This document shows positions 43,511 through 53,041 of a stretch of 64,000 bases of DNA, one piece after another. The stretch's first letter is position 1; the number at the start of each line of letters is the position of its first letter. The notes under the pieces were generated by a model that was given only the letters and a program-made list of their open reading frames with translations, ran no database searches and was not told where the DNA came from. A program made the position numbers and the translations under genes. The stretch is from G023898405 sp964368985. Its GTDB lineage: Bacteria > Myxococcota > UBA727 > JABDBI01. The DNA lies in assembly GCA_964368985.1 (NCBI GenBank), contig CAYJDW010000005.1, positions 1 to 64,000 of the forward strand, given 5' to 3'.

Positions 43511-44974
43511 CTAATCTTGAAAATAATAGTTCGGAGCTTCCTTGGTGATGGTGATGTCATGGACATGGCTCTCGCGCTGCCCGGCTGAGGTGACTCGAAT
43601 AAAGCTTGCATTTTCCTGGAGTTGGCGAATATTCGCAGCTCCTAAATAGCCCATTCCTGCCCTTAAACCGCCCATCAACTGAAAAATAGTTTCGGCCACC
43701 GTACCCCGATAAGGAATGCGCCCTTCGATGCCTTCCGGAACTAGTTTCTTGGCATCATCCACCCGCCCCTGCCCGTAGCGATCTTTCGAACCTTCCTTCA
43801 TCGCCCCGGTGCTGCCCATACCACGGTAAACTTTAAACTCTCGACCGCCATAAAACAGGCGCTCTCCTGGAGCCTCTTTGGTGCCGGCCAATAAAGAGCC
43901 CGTCATGACCGCATGAGCGCCCGCCCCAAGAGCTTTGACGATATCACCAGAAAACTGCAAACCACCATCGCCGATCACCGAATAGCCTCTCTCTTTAGCC
44001 CCACGCCCAATGCTCATAATCGCACTCAATTGAGGAATTCCTACCCCTGCTACCACGCGGGTGATGCAGATTGACCCAGGCCCCACGCCAACTTTAATCA
44101 CATCGGCACCTGCTTCGTTTAAAAAGTTAGCGCCTTCCTGCGTCACAACATTGCCTGCTACGATCAAATGATCCTTAAACCATGAGCGAAGCCGCCTGAT
44201 GGCATCGCCGACATTTTTCGAATGACCATGGGCAGAATCCACCACCAGAACATCTGCACCTGCTTCGACTAAAGCATGGGCGCGTTCCTCAAGGTCGGGT
44301 CCGCATCCCAAAGCGGCACCGCAGCATAAGCGGCCCCGCTGGTCGCGGACGGCGTCGGGAAAAGTAAAAGCTTTATGAATATCTTTGATGGTCACGAGAC
44401 CCATCAATTTATTTTCACTATCTACTAAAGGCAGCTTTTCCACACGCTTTTGCTTCATAAGCTCCAGACAATGCTTGGTGTCGGCTTTGGGGCGAGCGAT
44501 CACTAAATCCCTGCTCATAATTTCCCGCACTAAATGAGCTGGATTCTCGGCAAAACGCATATCCCGCGCGGTAAGCATTCCAAGAAGCTCCCCTTCTGAA
44601 GATACCACCGGAAAACCGCTCACACATTGCTCAGCCACCAAAGCTTTAGCCTGCGCAATGGTGGCATCAGGGGCGATGGTAACTGGATTATTGATCACCC
44701 ATGCTTCATATTTTTTAACTCGGTAAACTTCCTGTGCTTGATCAGAAATTGCCATGTTTTTATGGATAATGCCCAAACCCCCAACTTGCGCCATCGCAAT
44801 CGCCATAGGCGCCGTCGTCACCGTATCCATTGCAGCACTAATAATGGGAGCGTTAAGAACCAGTTTGTTGGCTAGATTAACCTTGGTGTCCACATCCCCA
44901 GGCAAAACTTCTGAATAGTTGGGAACTAGGCTTACGTCGCTAAAAGTAAAAGCTTCGGGCAGATCAATTTTCAT
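43511..44974 (-). CDS. guaB: IMP dehydrogenase
   Basis: Rate-limiting NAD-dependent step of GMP synthesis. 487 aa, the standard length. Two CBS domains (about 95-205) are inserted in the TIM barrel; GPGSICITRVVAGVG holds the catalytic Cys, and GMGSTGAMKEGSKDRYGQG the flap. GAGGAT lies 5 bases before the ATG. Its 5' region contains a long inverted repeat (45072-45192). No guaA follows. Confidence 0.97.
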   Translation of the reverse strand: MKIDLPEAFTFSDVSLVPNYSEVLPGDVDTKVNLANKLVLNAPIISAAMDTVTTAPMAIAMAQVGGLGIIHKNMAISDQAQEVYRVKKYEAWVINNPVTIAPDATIAQAKALVAEQCVSGFPVVSSEGELLGMLTARDMRFAENPAHLVREIMSRDLVIARPKADTKHCLELMKQKRVEKLPLVDSENKLMGLVTIKDIHKAFTFPDAVRDQRGRLCCGAALGCGPDLEERAHALVEAGADVLVVDSAHGHSKNVGDAIRRLRSWFKDHLIVAGNVVTQEGANFLNEAGADVIKVGVGPGSICITRVVAGVGIPQLSAIMSIGRGAKERGYSVIGDGGLQFSGDIVKALGAGAHAVMTGSLLAGTKEAPGERLFYGGREFKVYRGMGSTGAMKEGSKDRYGQGRVDDAKKLVPEGIEGRIPYRGTVAETIFQLMGGLRAGMGYLGAANIRQLQENASFIRVTSAGQRESHVHDITITKEAPNYYFQD

Positions 44975-45071
44975 AGAGCATCCTCATGGTTAGATCTACC
45001 TTGAAGCTTCTACTCATCTTTGAGGACTTGGTAACCCCTCGTGACTAATTTTGTTGGTCGAGGGGGAGTTA

Positions 45072-45192
45072 AGCGGTTGTGATGAATTTTGACAAGGCCT
45101 AATGCCTGCAGGTTCGGCCCGTTGAAAATTTCTTATTATATATTCGGCCTGGGCTTCGGCATTAAGCCTTGTCGAAATTCATCACAACCGCT
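45072..45192. repeat. 35-bp inverted repeat upstream of guaB
   Basis: Arms 45072-45106 and 45158-45192 are inverted copies with two mismatches, enclosing 51 bases. A second 7-bp pairing CCCCTCG/CGAGGGG lies at 45036-45065. It occupies much of the 302-bp region between divergent guaB and the next gene. It could be a MITE-like insertion or a regulatory hairpin; no coding sequence is present. Confidence 0.75.
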
Positions 45193-45276
45193 CAACCCTC
45201 GGGGCTTTACTTAAAAATACAGCATGATAAACTTACAAATAACCAATTTTATTGAAACTATTTAGAGAGCTTTTAC

Positions 45277-47091
45277 GTGAGAAAATTATACATATTATTA
45301 TTATTATTCGCTCTCTTATCAGTCGCCTGCGGCCGGCAACAAGAAAAACTAAAATATGAGCTGGTCGACTCTCCTAATTTAGAAATGAATGATTATTTGG
45401 AGAGCCTAGATAAGAAGTCGGCAGCCAAAGAATTTTTTGAAGCTCTTGCCTTTAGCGATCCAAGTTCCAAGGTTCAGTTGTCTCGGGATGTTCAATATTT
45501 GAAATGGACTATCCTATCCTTAAGTTATTTGGAGCCTGCCCAGCTGGCAATAGAGAATGGGCCGCTGAGAAATTTTTTGGCCCTCAGTTTCATGCTGATT
45601 GATGCCACTAAAGATGAATTTAAGCCTTTTACTGGCATTGAGCTGGCTGAATTTAAAGCGGCTTTAAGCTCCTTGATGAAAATAGTAAACAATCAACCTG
45701 ATACTATAATAACATCCGATTTTGCTCTTTTTTCAACTACTTCTAATAAGCAATATTTCACCATTAAAGAACTTGTTTTATTCGTAATGACAGGCCTTTT
45801 TAATGCGGAAAAAAATGTCGTAGAATCTTTCAGTGAAGACTTCTTAAAATGGGTTCAAGAAGACTGGTTCAAAAATATTTTTTCCCTCGTAACTGCTACC
45901 ATTAAAGCCAATGAAGCAAACCTGGATTTCATTAAAGAAAAATTTGTCCATTTAGAAAACCGAATGGAAGATTACAAGAAAATACGTCGATACTTTAAGA
46001 CCAAAGCATTCCTCAAGTCTGGAAAATTAGGCCCAAAGATAAATCTCGTTTATAACAATGAGGGCTTTGAATCCGACAAAGTTCGACCCTCTGGCGCCAA
46101 CAATATAAGAGGCAATAAAATTGAAATAAATGGCATTAAAGTTGGCTATAATATTTATTTTCCTAAAGAATTAAACCATGACTCAGCTTTGATCGTTCAT
46201 GTATACGGTGGATCAGGGCCGCGCCCAGGATGGGATGATTACGAACCTGGCCATCTAAGCTATTCGTCCCTTAATTGGCTCGAAAATAATATGGTAGTGG
46301 CAGAGTTAAATTTGCCAGACCGCTTTGCCCGCGACTGGGTACATCAGGGCCAGCTGAGCGAGGCGCAGCAAAACGAAATCCATAAAGCGATCGATAACTT
46401 TTTCCAGATAATAAAAAACAGCCCCAATTCGCTCCTGGAATCTGGAAACACCAAAATTAGAAAACAACTACGCTATTTAAGCACTATGCCAAAATATCTA
46501 TATGGAGCAAGCTTTGGCGGAAGGACGGCGGTACGCCATTTGCAACTTTATCCCGATACTTTTGATGGTGCTATTAGTCATGATGGCGCCTTCGACGTGG
46601 CTTCTACATGGGAGTGGAGCCCACGTTATCTATGGCCTATAGAATATATTAATAATTTAGAACAAAGAGTTTTATTGCTGCATAATATGGACGACGCCCG
46701 CGTGAATGTTTCTGAATCTATCAATTTCCATAACGCCCTTCTTAAAGCTCACAAAAAAACCGAGCTCTTTCTCACCTTGCAAGGCAATCCCGTGCCTCGC
46801 TCAGGCTGGAAAGACTTAAGCCTAAAAGGTCATGGCAGGCCTACGCGGCAGGATTATTTTAGGGATTACAATCATAAAATAATAGATTTTATAAAAGGCA
46901 ATCCGCCCACTGCTGAGGAAGTAAGTAAACAGGCTCAACTCATAACTTTGGTGGAAAATAAAAGCCATTTAAAAACCAATCACACTAAGGTTTGGTATAC
47001 TTTGAAAGAAATCATATTTTACCGAGTTAAAGATAAAAATTTGAGGCATGAGCTTAGGGATTTTGTTGATAATTTTGTTAAAAGTCATTAA
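45277..47091 (+). CDS. Lipoprotein with a C-terminal alpha/beta hydrolase domain
   Basis: 604 aa, GTG start. Lipobox LSVAC (Cys18). The first half is helical with no known domain; from about 270 an S9-like hydrolase domain appears: VYGGSGPRPGWDDY, nucleophile elbow GASFGGRT, acid HNMDDARV and His in LKGHGRP. Probably an esterase or peptidase of the prolyl-oligopeptidase type attached to the membrane. Its 3' end overlaps the convergent S9 gene by 14 bases. Confidence 0.78.
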   Translation: MRKLYILLLLFALLSVACGRQQEKLKYELVDSPNLEMNDYLESLDKKSAAKEFFEALAFSDPSSKVQLSRDVQYLKWTILSLSYLEPAQLAIENGPLRNFLALSFMLIDATKDEFKPFTGIELAEFKAALSSLMKIVNNQPDTIITSDFALFSTTSNKQYFTIKELVLFVMTGLFNAEKNVVESFSEDFLKWVQEDWFKNIFSLVTATIKANEANLDFIKEKFVHLENRMEDYKKIRRYFKTKAFLKSGKLGPKINLVYNNEGFESDKVRPSGANNIRGNKIEINGIKVGYNIYFPKELNHDSALIVHVYGGSGPRPGWDDYEPGHLSYSSLNWLENNMVVAELNLPDRFARDWVHQGQLSEAQQNEIHKAIDNFFQIIKNSPNSLLESGNTKIRKQLRYLSTMPKYLYGASFGGRTAVRHLQLYPDTFDGAISHDGAFDVASTWEWSPRYLWPIEYINNLEQRVLLLHNMDDARVNVSESINFHNALLKAHKKTELFLTLQGNPVPRSGWKDLSLKGHGRPTRQDYFRDYNHKIIDFIKGNPPTAEEVSKQAQLITLVENKSHLKTNHTKVWYTLKEIIFYRVKDKNLRHELRDFVDNFVKSH

Positions 47092-49039
47092 TTGTCTTTG
47101 CCTCTCCGCTTTGCGGGGACAAATAATCTAAAAACCATTGGGAAACTAATTGTAGCGAAGCATTCTTTGATGCCACCTTGGTAAAAACATGACCTTCCTC
47201 AGGAAAGGCCGCAAGCTTCACTGGGGCACCTTGTCGTTTTAGAGCCCAAAACATTTCTAAGGCCTGTCCAAAATTAACTGCTTTGTCGTCGGTGCCATGG
47301 AGCAAGAGCATTGGTGTGCTACTATTTTTGATAGTTAGAGCGGGTGAGCGTTCAGTCATTAGTTTTGATGCTGTATTTGGCGAATAGTTTTTCCCAAAAT
47401 AACCAGCAACATAGGCCTTAAATTCACTCGTCCCATCGTGGGAAATCCAGTTGGAAATTGCCGCGCCACAAACCGCGGCTTTAAACCTGCTACTTTGCGT
47501 TGCGGCACGCTCGCACAGAAAGCCGCCATAACTCCAACCAAAAATGCCAAGTTTTTTCTCGTCGGCAATTTTTTGTTTCACGAGATAATTTAAGCCAGCA
47601 AAAAGGTCATCCAAATCTTTGCCCCCCAAATCGCCGTGATTAGCCATGCGAAATACCGGCCCATAGCCCATGCTTCCGCGAATATTAGGCATAAAAACCA
47701 CGAATCCCTTTTTGACTAACCAAGACGTCGCAAGAGGCGTTCCAAGTGAATAGGGATTAGCTAAATATTCTGCGAAACTATGATAGGTAGGCCCGCCATG
47801 AGCAACAATAATGGTGGGCAGAGGCCCTTTAATGCCTTTTGGTTTCGCAACCAATGCTTCAATAATTTGGCCATCGACTGAAGGATAGGAAACAGTTTCA
47901 TAACTCACGTCGCTTAGATCCAAAGAGGTGCCAGCCACCTTAAAGCAATGCTCATTAAAATCCCCTAAAGATTGGATGCACGCGCGAGCAGCTCTGGTAG
48001 GCCCTTCTTCTATGTAAGTTAGGAAATCGCGATGGTGGTTTAAAGACCATGTTCGCGTAATGCCAAGGTCCTTAGTGAGCGTCATTACTGGATAGGGAGC
48101 TTTAGAAGCCATCGTCTTAAAAACCACTGAAACTCCCTGAGCTTCATTAAATAAAAGAGCATTTCCCTGCGAAGAAAAACCGAGAAGTCGAGGTGATGCA
48201 TCGAAAGTTTCTGGCAAGAGCACGCTCATTTTTTTCGAAATATCGTAAATCCGAATCTGGGCAAATTGAAAAACCTCAGGTCTAGGCAAAGCAGTGGGTG
48301 CATCATTGGTCGTATAGGCAATAAGATTTTGGTCCGGCGACAAGAGGGCATTATGATTAAGGGATTGATTGTTGGTGAGGGTCTCAACACTTCCTTTATC
48401 ATCGACAATGGCAATATTTGCATGCCAAGAATCAAAATATTCTAAAGAAGGGCGATAAGAAAGTAACAATCTTTTTTCATCGCTAAACCATTGAACCGGT
48501 GCATCAATGGATCCCAACTGCTGCCCGACAGGCAACAACTTTTTTTTAGCTAGGTCGTAGATCCATAACTTTTGTCGAGGACGAACATCCCCTTCAAAAT
48601 AATACGGGCTAAGTGGGGGCTTCTCATGACCGAGGAGCGCGAGTTTTTTGTAGTGAGGAGAATAAAGAAGATGACTAAGGGGCACGTTCATCGTAGCAAG
48701 CGTGCGCTTCTTCTTGCTAGCAATATCATAGGTCAAGATCTGATTAGTGAGCCCCTTCTTCTGGACATAACTTATTTGTTGAGGAGTGGGTCCCCAGGTA
48801 GCGGTAATGAGCGATGACGCCGAAATGGGAAGGGTATTTTGAACGCCAGTGCGCGTGTCCACAAGCGACAGCTGGTATTGGTAGCCACCTGCTTGAGCCT
48901 GCCGCCGCAGCTGAAGCAATAACTGTGTCCCCTTCTCGTTAGCTAAGACCTGCTGAATGCGATGAGGATCCACAACAACTTGCTGTGCGAACACACTGAA
49001 TACAAAAATCGATTGAAAGAGAATTAGCGCTTTTTTCAT
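47078..49039 (-). CDS. Secreted S9 prolyl-oligopeptidase family peptidase
   Basis: 653 aa with a signal peptide (ending FAQQ). A beta-propeller of about 380 residues (repeated blades such as KKLLPVGQQLGSIDAPVQWFSDEKRLLLS) caps the hydrolase domain. Catalytic triad seen: GWSYGGF, GTDDKAVN and PEEGHVF. IVAHGGPTYHS and FVVFMPNIRGSMGYG are typical of acylaminoacyl-peptidase/DPP-like enzymes. Cleaves short peptides outside the cytoplasm. Confidence 0.92.
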   Translation of the reverse strand: MKKALILFQSIFVFSVFAQQVVVDPHRIQQVLANEKGTQLLLQLRRQAQAGGYQYQLSLVDTRTGVQNTLPISASSLITATWGPTPQQISYVQKKGLTNQILTYDIASKKKRTLATMNVPLSHLLYSPHYKKLALLGHEKPPLSPYYFEGDVRPRQKLWIYDLAKKKLLPVGQQLGSIDAPVQWFSDEKRLLLSYRPSLEYFDSWHANIAIVDDKGSVETLTNNQSLNHNALLSPDQNLIAYTTNDAPTALPRPEVFQFAQIRIYDISKKMSVLLPETFDASPRLLGFSSQGNALLFNEAQGVSVVFKTMASKAPYPVMTLTKDLGITRTWSLNHHRDFLTYIEEGPTRAARACIQSLGDFNEHCFKVAGTSLDLSDVSYETVSYPSVDGQIIEALVAKPKGIKGPLPTIIVAHGGPTYHSFAEYLANPYSLGTPLATSWLVKKGFVVFMPNIRGSMGYGPVFRMANHGDLGGKDLDDLFAGLNYLVKQKIADEKKLGIFGWSYGGFLCERAATQSSRFKAAVCGAAISNWISHDGTSEFKAYVAGYFGKNYSPNTASKLMTERSPALTIKNSSTPMLLLHGTDDKAVNFGQALEMFWALKRQGAPVKLAAFPEEGHVFTKVASKNASLQLVSQWFLDYLSPQSGEAKTINDF

Positions 49040-49162
49040 GGTGACCGAGCTATATCAGGGTTTTGAAAGCCATTTCAAGCGTCGTGCCCGAAATAATCCA
49101 CGCGTGTTGCCAAATTCTCCCCACTCAATTAATTTTCGATTAAATTTTTTTTGGGAAAAGTC

Positions 49163-49837
49163 ATGCTACAAAAACTGCTCTTATTACTTCTTCTCCCCGC
49201 TCTTTTCGCAGGATGCGCCCATATGAAAACTGACACCAAAAAAACTCGGCCTGGTAGCGTGATCATTTTAAACGGTCCAAGTGTCGCCGGAAAAAGTTCA
49301 ATTCAAAGGGCTTTTCAAAAAATAAAAATGCCTAATCTTTGGGTGAAAGTGGGCATCGATAATTTATTTGACCTTCCTATGCCGGATATTAACTTAGAAA
49401 ATCTCAGCTTTTGGCAATCCGAAAATGCTATTCGCTGGGTCACAACCACTAAAGATAGCGACGGAAACAACGTGGTAACGCTGCACGTTGGGGAACAGGG
49501 AGAAAAGGTTGCCTACGCCATGAACAGTGCCATCAAGTCCTATGCCGAAAATGGGTGCAATGTGATTGTCGATTATATTGCCTATAAAAAGGAATGGCTT
49601 GATGACTTGAAGCAGAAGCTCGCCCCTTACCAGGCATATTATGTAGCGGTCGATATTTCTTTAGAAGAAATAGAGCGCCGCGAGCTCGCGCGACAAACAT
49701 CGCCCGTTGGCCATGCACGCAGCCATTATGGCCAAGTGTATTGGGATCAAATTTATGATTTGAGAGTTGATTCAGAGAAAAATTCCGCCGAAGAAATTGC
49801 CCTTAAAATCGATGGTTTTATTAGCGGGAAGCTTTAG
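49163..49837 (+). CDS. Exported lipoprotein related to chloramphenicol phosphotransferase
   Basis: 224 aa from the ATG at 49163. Signal peptide and lipobox LFAGC (Cys18), then VIILNGPSVAGKSSIQRAF (P-loop 38-46), VGIDNLFDLPMP (the Asp that acts as base in Streptomyces CPT), NVIVDYIAY, and RRELARQTSPVGHARSHYGQVY. These match the CPT family closely. CPT and all P-loop kinases need ATP and normally stay in the cytosol, so the signal peptide is striking. Whether it phosphorylates an antibiotic cannot be told. Confidence 0.82.
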   Translation: MLQKLLLLLLLPALFAGCAHMKTDTKKTRPGSVIILNGPSVAGKSSIQRAFQKIKMPNLWVKVGIDNLFDLPMPDINLENLSFWQSENAIRWVTTTKDSDGNNVVTLHVGEQGEKVAYAMNSAIKSYAENGCNVIVDYIAYKKEWLDDLKQKLAPYQAYYVAVDISLEEIERRELARQTSPVGHARSHYGQVYWDQIYDLRVDSEKNSAEEIALKIDGFISGKL

Positions 49838-49860
49838 ATATTCCCCGCAATAATTTTTTA

Positions 49861-51066
49861 TTATCGTTTTTTTGCCAGGCAAAATGAAAAACCACTTTCA
49901 CCGTCAGTTACATGGCCTAAATCATCGAATTTACCGCTTAAAAAAGGAACGAAGCTGCCTTCTTTGCTCACGAGCTCCACTAAGTCTTTGGGGTAGAAGT
50001 GGCACAGATAAGCCTGAGCCAACACTAAACGTGAAGCCTCTTCTGGCCAGTCTCTTTTTATAACATCTACATAGTCTTTGATTGCCTTACATTGGCGAGT
50101 ATTTAAGGCGATAGCCTCCAAGGTGTTCAAACTGAGTCCATTCTGAGGATCCCATTGCGCCAACTGCATAATCCTTCCCCTTGAAAAATCTTCATCCTTT
50201 ATAGGGCTATAGTTTCCACTGATAAAAAAAGTTCTTTCTTTTTCATGAATAGAAATTGTATCAAAGCGAAATTGCGTGGCTTTAAGCGCTTCTTTATTTT
50301 CAATCAGTTTTTTGGCCTCCATATCGTCTTTGCCTTGAGCGCTCAAAAGCAATAGTGCATCTCGACTTGCTAGGTGACCGACAATGGCAAGAAAATCGCG
50401 TGCATCTGGCATTGAATAAAAATGAATAACATTCCTGCAACAAATAATATCGATTGAATGCGCCTCTAACATATCTGGCAGGTCTTTCCAGCTGCTTTGA
50501 ATCGCGATCAATCGCTGTTGAATCTCTTCAGGTAATCTCGAAAGCAAGTTTCTAAATCTTTGAAGTTCGCTTCCATTGATATCATTAACATAAACTTTCC
50601 GCGCTCCGGCCAAAGCTAATAATATGGCATTTTCTCCAGAAGCAGCACCAATATCAAGAACTATTCTATCGCGCTCTTGTACCGCTATAATAAGATATTT
50701 AAGCATCTCGGGATTAACACAAAAACTCGAACCATAGGGCGTAATGCTTCCCTGCTCGTTTAATATAGTTCGACTCTTAGATTCATAGACCGATGAGAGA
50801 ATAGCGGCTGCAAAAAGAACATAGGCTGGATTATTCTTGGCAATCAGCTCTAAAATTTCTTCTTTGCTGACATTTTTTAAAATCCGCTCTTCATTTCCCG
50901 GTTCCAAAAAATCCGCATATTTCAATAGAGAAGGCGGCCTTTCTTTGCTAAGAGCTAAGACCTCCTCCTGAAAGGATTTTAAGCGTTGCACAGTGTCGAC
51001 ATCCAGTGAAAAAATTACTGGTGAAAACAGTAAGAAAACAATCTTTAAAATATTTTTTTTCATCAT
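49861..51066 (-). CDS. SAM-dependent methyltransferase with signal peptide
   Basis: 401 aa. A signal peptide (KNILKIVFLLFSPVIFS, about 4-20) leads into a helical region and then a class I methyltransferase fold: VLDIGAASGENAILLALAG (motif I, 136-154), KVYVNDINGSELQRF (acidic end of beta 2), SIDIICCRNVIHFYSM (motif for beta 4). The N-terminal part and the C-terminal 120 residues are not recognised. An exported SAM enzyme is unexpected because SAM is cytosolic. Ribosome site weak; ATGs at 51066 and 51063 are both possible. Confidence 0.75.
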   Translation of the reverse strand: MMKKNILKIVFLLFSPVIFSLDVDTVQRLKSFQEEVLALSKERPPSLLKYADFLEPGNEERILKNVSKEEILELIAKNNPAYVLFAAAILSSVYESKSRTILNEQGSITPYGSSFCVNPEMLKYLIIAVQERDRIVLDIGAASGENAILLALAGARKVYVNDINGSELQRFRNLLSRLPEEIQQRLIAIQSSWKDLPDMLEAHSIDIICCRNVIHFYSMPDARDFLAIVGHLASRDALLLLSAQGKDDMEAKKLIENKEALKATQFRFDTISIHEKERTFFISGNYSPIKDEDFSRGRIMQLAQWDPQNGLSLNTLEAIALNTRQCKAIKDYVDVIKRDWPEEASRLVLAQAYLCHFYPKDLVELVSKEGSFVPFLSGKFDDLGHVTDGESGFSFCLAKKR

Positions 51067-51160
51067 ATATACCAAGTAGGGTTACTGTTTTTCATTGTCA
51101 TTAAAAACCGTAATCAGCAACAGTTGGTCAAATGCCTGATTTTATATTAATCGCCCTTGC

Positions 51161-51231
51161 CGTCATTGCGAGCGAAGGCGGCAATCTAAGCTCATGGCAC
51201 CACGCATTGCCGCGCTTCGCTCGCAATGACG
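51161..51231. repeat. Palindromic repeat of the CGTCATTGCGAGCGAAG type
   Basis: 26-bp arms (51161-51186 and 51206-51231) are near-perfect inverted copies. This sequence type recurs between genes in many proteobacteria, notably host-associated ones. It lies between the methyltransferase and DUF4360 genes. Confidence 0.8.
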
Positions 51232-51278
51232 ATAAATTTCAATGCGTTTTCTCGATAGAAATTAGGGCGCCTTTGACA

Positions 51279-51812
51279 TCAATTACATCTGATTAAACGC
51301 GGTTTTTCAATAACAATTTTTTGAATTTCTAAAAACGAATCCTCCCCCTGGCCCCGACTCTCAAGTTCGATGCTGGTATTGAGCCTTATTATGGCATCTT
51401 GCCCGCAAGAAGTTCGGTGATGGGCGGGCAGCTGAAAGTTGAGAATGCCATCATGGGGCCTTGTAACCACGTGGCCAAAAAGCGGACCCCGGCTCCCACT
51501 CGCGAAGTTCTCGGCATTAAATCGAGCGGTCGTATTTTCTCTGCTTAGCAAGTAGCCATTGGCTTTGGCTGTTCCTAAATCCAAAGCATATCCAGCCGGA
51601 GCACTCACGGGCCACGCGATATTGCATGAGCTTCTTTGTGCTCCACCACTCCGAGCCTGCAAGCGATATTCTTCGAAATTAATTTCAAGATTGCCTTGTT
51701 GATCGAAAGACAGCGCCGCACTTCCTGAGGGACATCCGGTCCCACCATATGATTCTGTCTCGGCAAAAGCCCATGATGAAAGGAAAAATAAAACGATGAC
51801 TATCATCCTCAT
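51279..51812 (-). CDS. DUF4360 family secreted protein
   Basis: 177 aa, signal peptide about 1-18 (AFAETES). GGTGCPSGSAALSFDQQGNL, RSSCNIAWPVSAPAGY and FGHVVTRPHDGI fit DUF4360, a small secreted family with conserved cysteines found in bacteria and fungi. Function unknown. Confidence 0.85.
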   Translation of the reverse strand: MRMIVIVLFFLSSWAFAETESYGGTGCPSGSAALSFDQQGNLEINFEEYRLQARSGGAQRSSCNIAWPVSAPAGYALDLGTAKANGYLLSRENTTARFNAENFASGSRGPLFGHVVTRPHDGILNFQLPAHHRTSCGQDAIIRLNTSIELESRGQGEDSFLEIQKIVIEKPRLIRCN

Positions 51813-51949
51813 AAGAACTCCTGGTGTTTTACGTCGTGAGGATTAGGAGGGCTTAATATAATAAATCGTTTCTGGACTTTTAGGCGTTGATCTATTAATC
51901 CACAGTCGCCCGAAGCAAGTACCCTCGAGCGTCGGTACGTAGATATAAA

Positions 51950-52954
51950 TTAAGGCTGCATTTGACTCATAAATAACTTTTGCCTCACAGGCTCGGCAGC
52001 ATACATCTTCTTGGCCTCGTGCCCTACCCCTGCAACTGTTATGAGATAGTGACGATTTTTTGGATAATATTTCTTAAGATGGGCCACAAAATTCATCCCA
52101 CGCGAAAAACGATTTGTCCCCTGCAACATTGCGGCACGGCTGGTATCTAGATCGAGGTGCTTAGGATCCGAATCATTTTCGCCCAATATATAATAGACAT
52201 TTCTTTTCAAATATTCTTTTCGCATTTGTTTTTCATCCAGTGAGCTGGAATAGCTATTTCGATTTTCTAGTCCGTATTTATAATTATTATATTGTCTTAT
52301 TTGCCCCCTTAAGTTTGGATTTGAAAACTTTTTTGCCTTCAGAGGATGAGGACGTTTTTTATTGAGATACGTATAGCTTGACGGATTAAGAACCAAAAAG
52401 GAAAAATTAATCTGGGGAAATTCTTGCACAATTTGGCTCGTCAGAGCATAGCGCTGTGTGAATTGTCCACCTGCGCTGTGACCACTAATAATAATTTCCG
52501 CAAGCGCCGGAAAATTACCGCTCATCATAATGCGCCTTATTATCTCGTCTAAAACGCCAAAGGAGCTTAGTTGAGACTCATCTTTGGAAAGATCTCCTTG
52601 CTTCCACCCCGCACTATTCCAATAAGGCTCTTGTTCCCTTGTTCCATCGCTAGGAATTTTGAAATGGGGAACTAAAACCAATAGTTTTTCTTCCATATCC
52701 CCTTTTTTGGCCTCTTCTAAAACTGCTTTGAAGCGGGATGGCGCCTGACGATAATGGCATTGGATAGCGACTACTATTCGCGAAATATTTTCATCTAATT
52801 TATTCAAATCAAGGCTACTGTACAGCTCAATAATTGCTCCATCGGAATTGATAATAAAATCAGTTTTGTGCTCGCTAATATCACTGCTTTGCTGCATGGA
52901 AAATAATCTAAAGCTCGATAATAACCACAGCAAAACAAATAGTTTTAATCTCAT
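51950..52954 (-). CDS. Secreted alpha/beta hydrolase
   Basis: 334 aa from the ATG preceded by GAGGG; a longer frame upstream has no ribosome site. Signal peptide about 1-20 (LFVLLWLLSSFRLFS). Nucleophile in ISGHSAGGQFTQRYAL, acid in YILGENDSDPKHLDLD, His in VAGVGHEAKKMY. Substrate unknown. It is one of five secreted serine hydrolases in this window. Confidence 0.82.
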   Translation of the reverse strand: MRLKLFVLLWLLSSFRLFSMQQSSDISEHKTDFIINSDGAIIELYSSLDLNKLDENISRIVVAIQCHYRQAPSRFKAVLEEAKKGDMEEKLLVLVPHFKIPSDGTREQEPYWNSAGWKQGDLSKDESQLSSFGVLDEIIRRIMMSGNFPALAEIIISGHSAGGQFTQRYALTSQIVQEFPQINFSFLVLNPSSYTYLNKKRPHPLKAKKFSNPNLRGQIRQYNNYKYGLENRNSYSSSLDEKQMRKEYLKRNVYYILGENDSDPKHLDLDTSRAAMLQGTNRFSRGMNFVAHLKKYYPKNRHYLITVAGVGHEAKKMYAAEPVRQKLFMSQMQP

Positions 52955-53041
52955 AATTCCCTCAAAAATGGCCATCGGCGGATCTTTTCGGCGTGAGAGC
53001 AAAAAAGTTTCCTCTAGGGCCATTTCAGTTTGATAGAGGAA

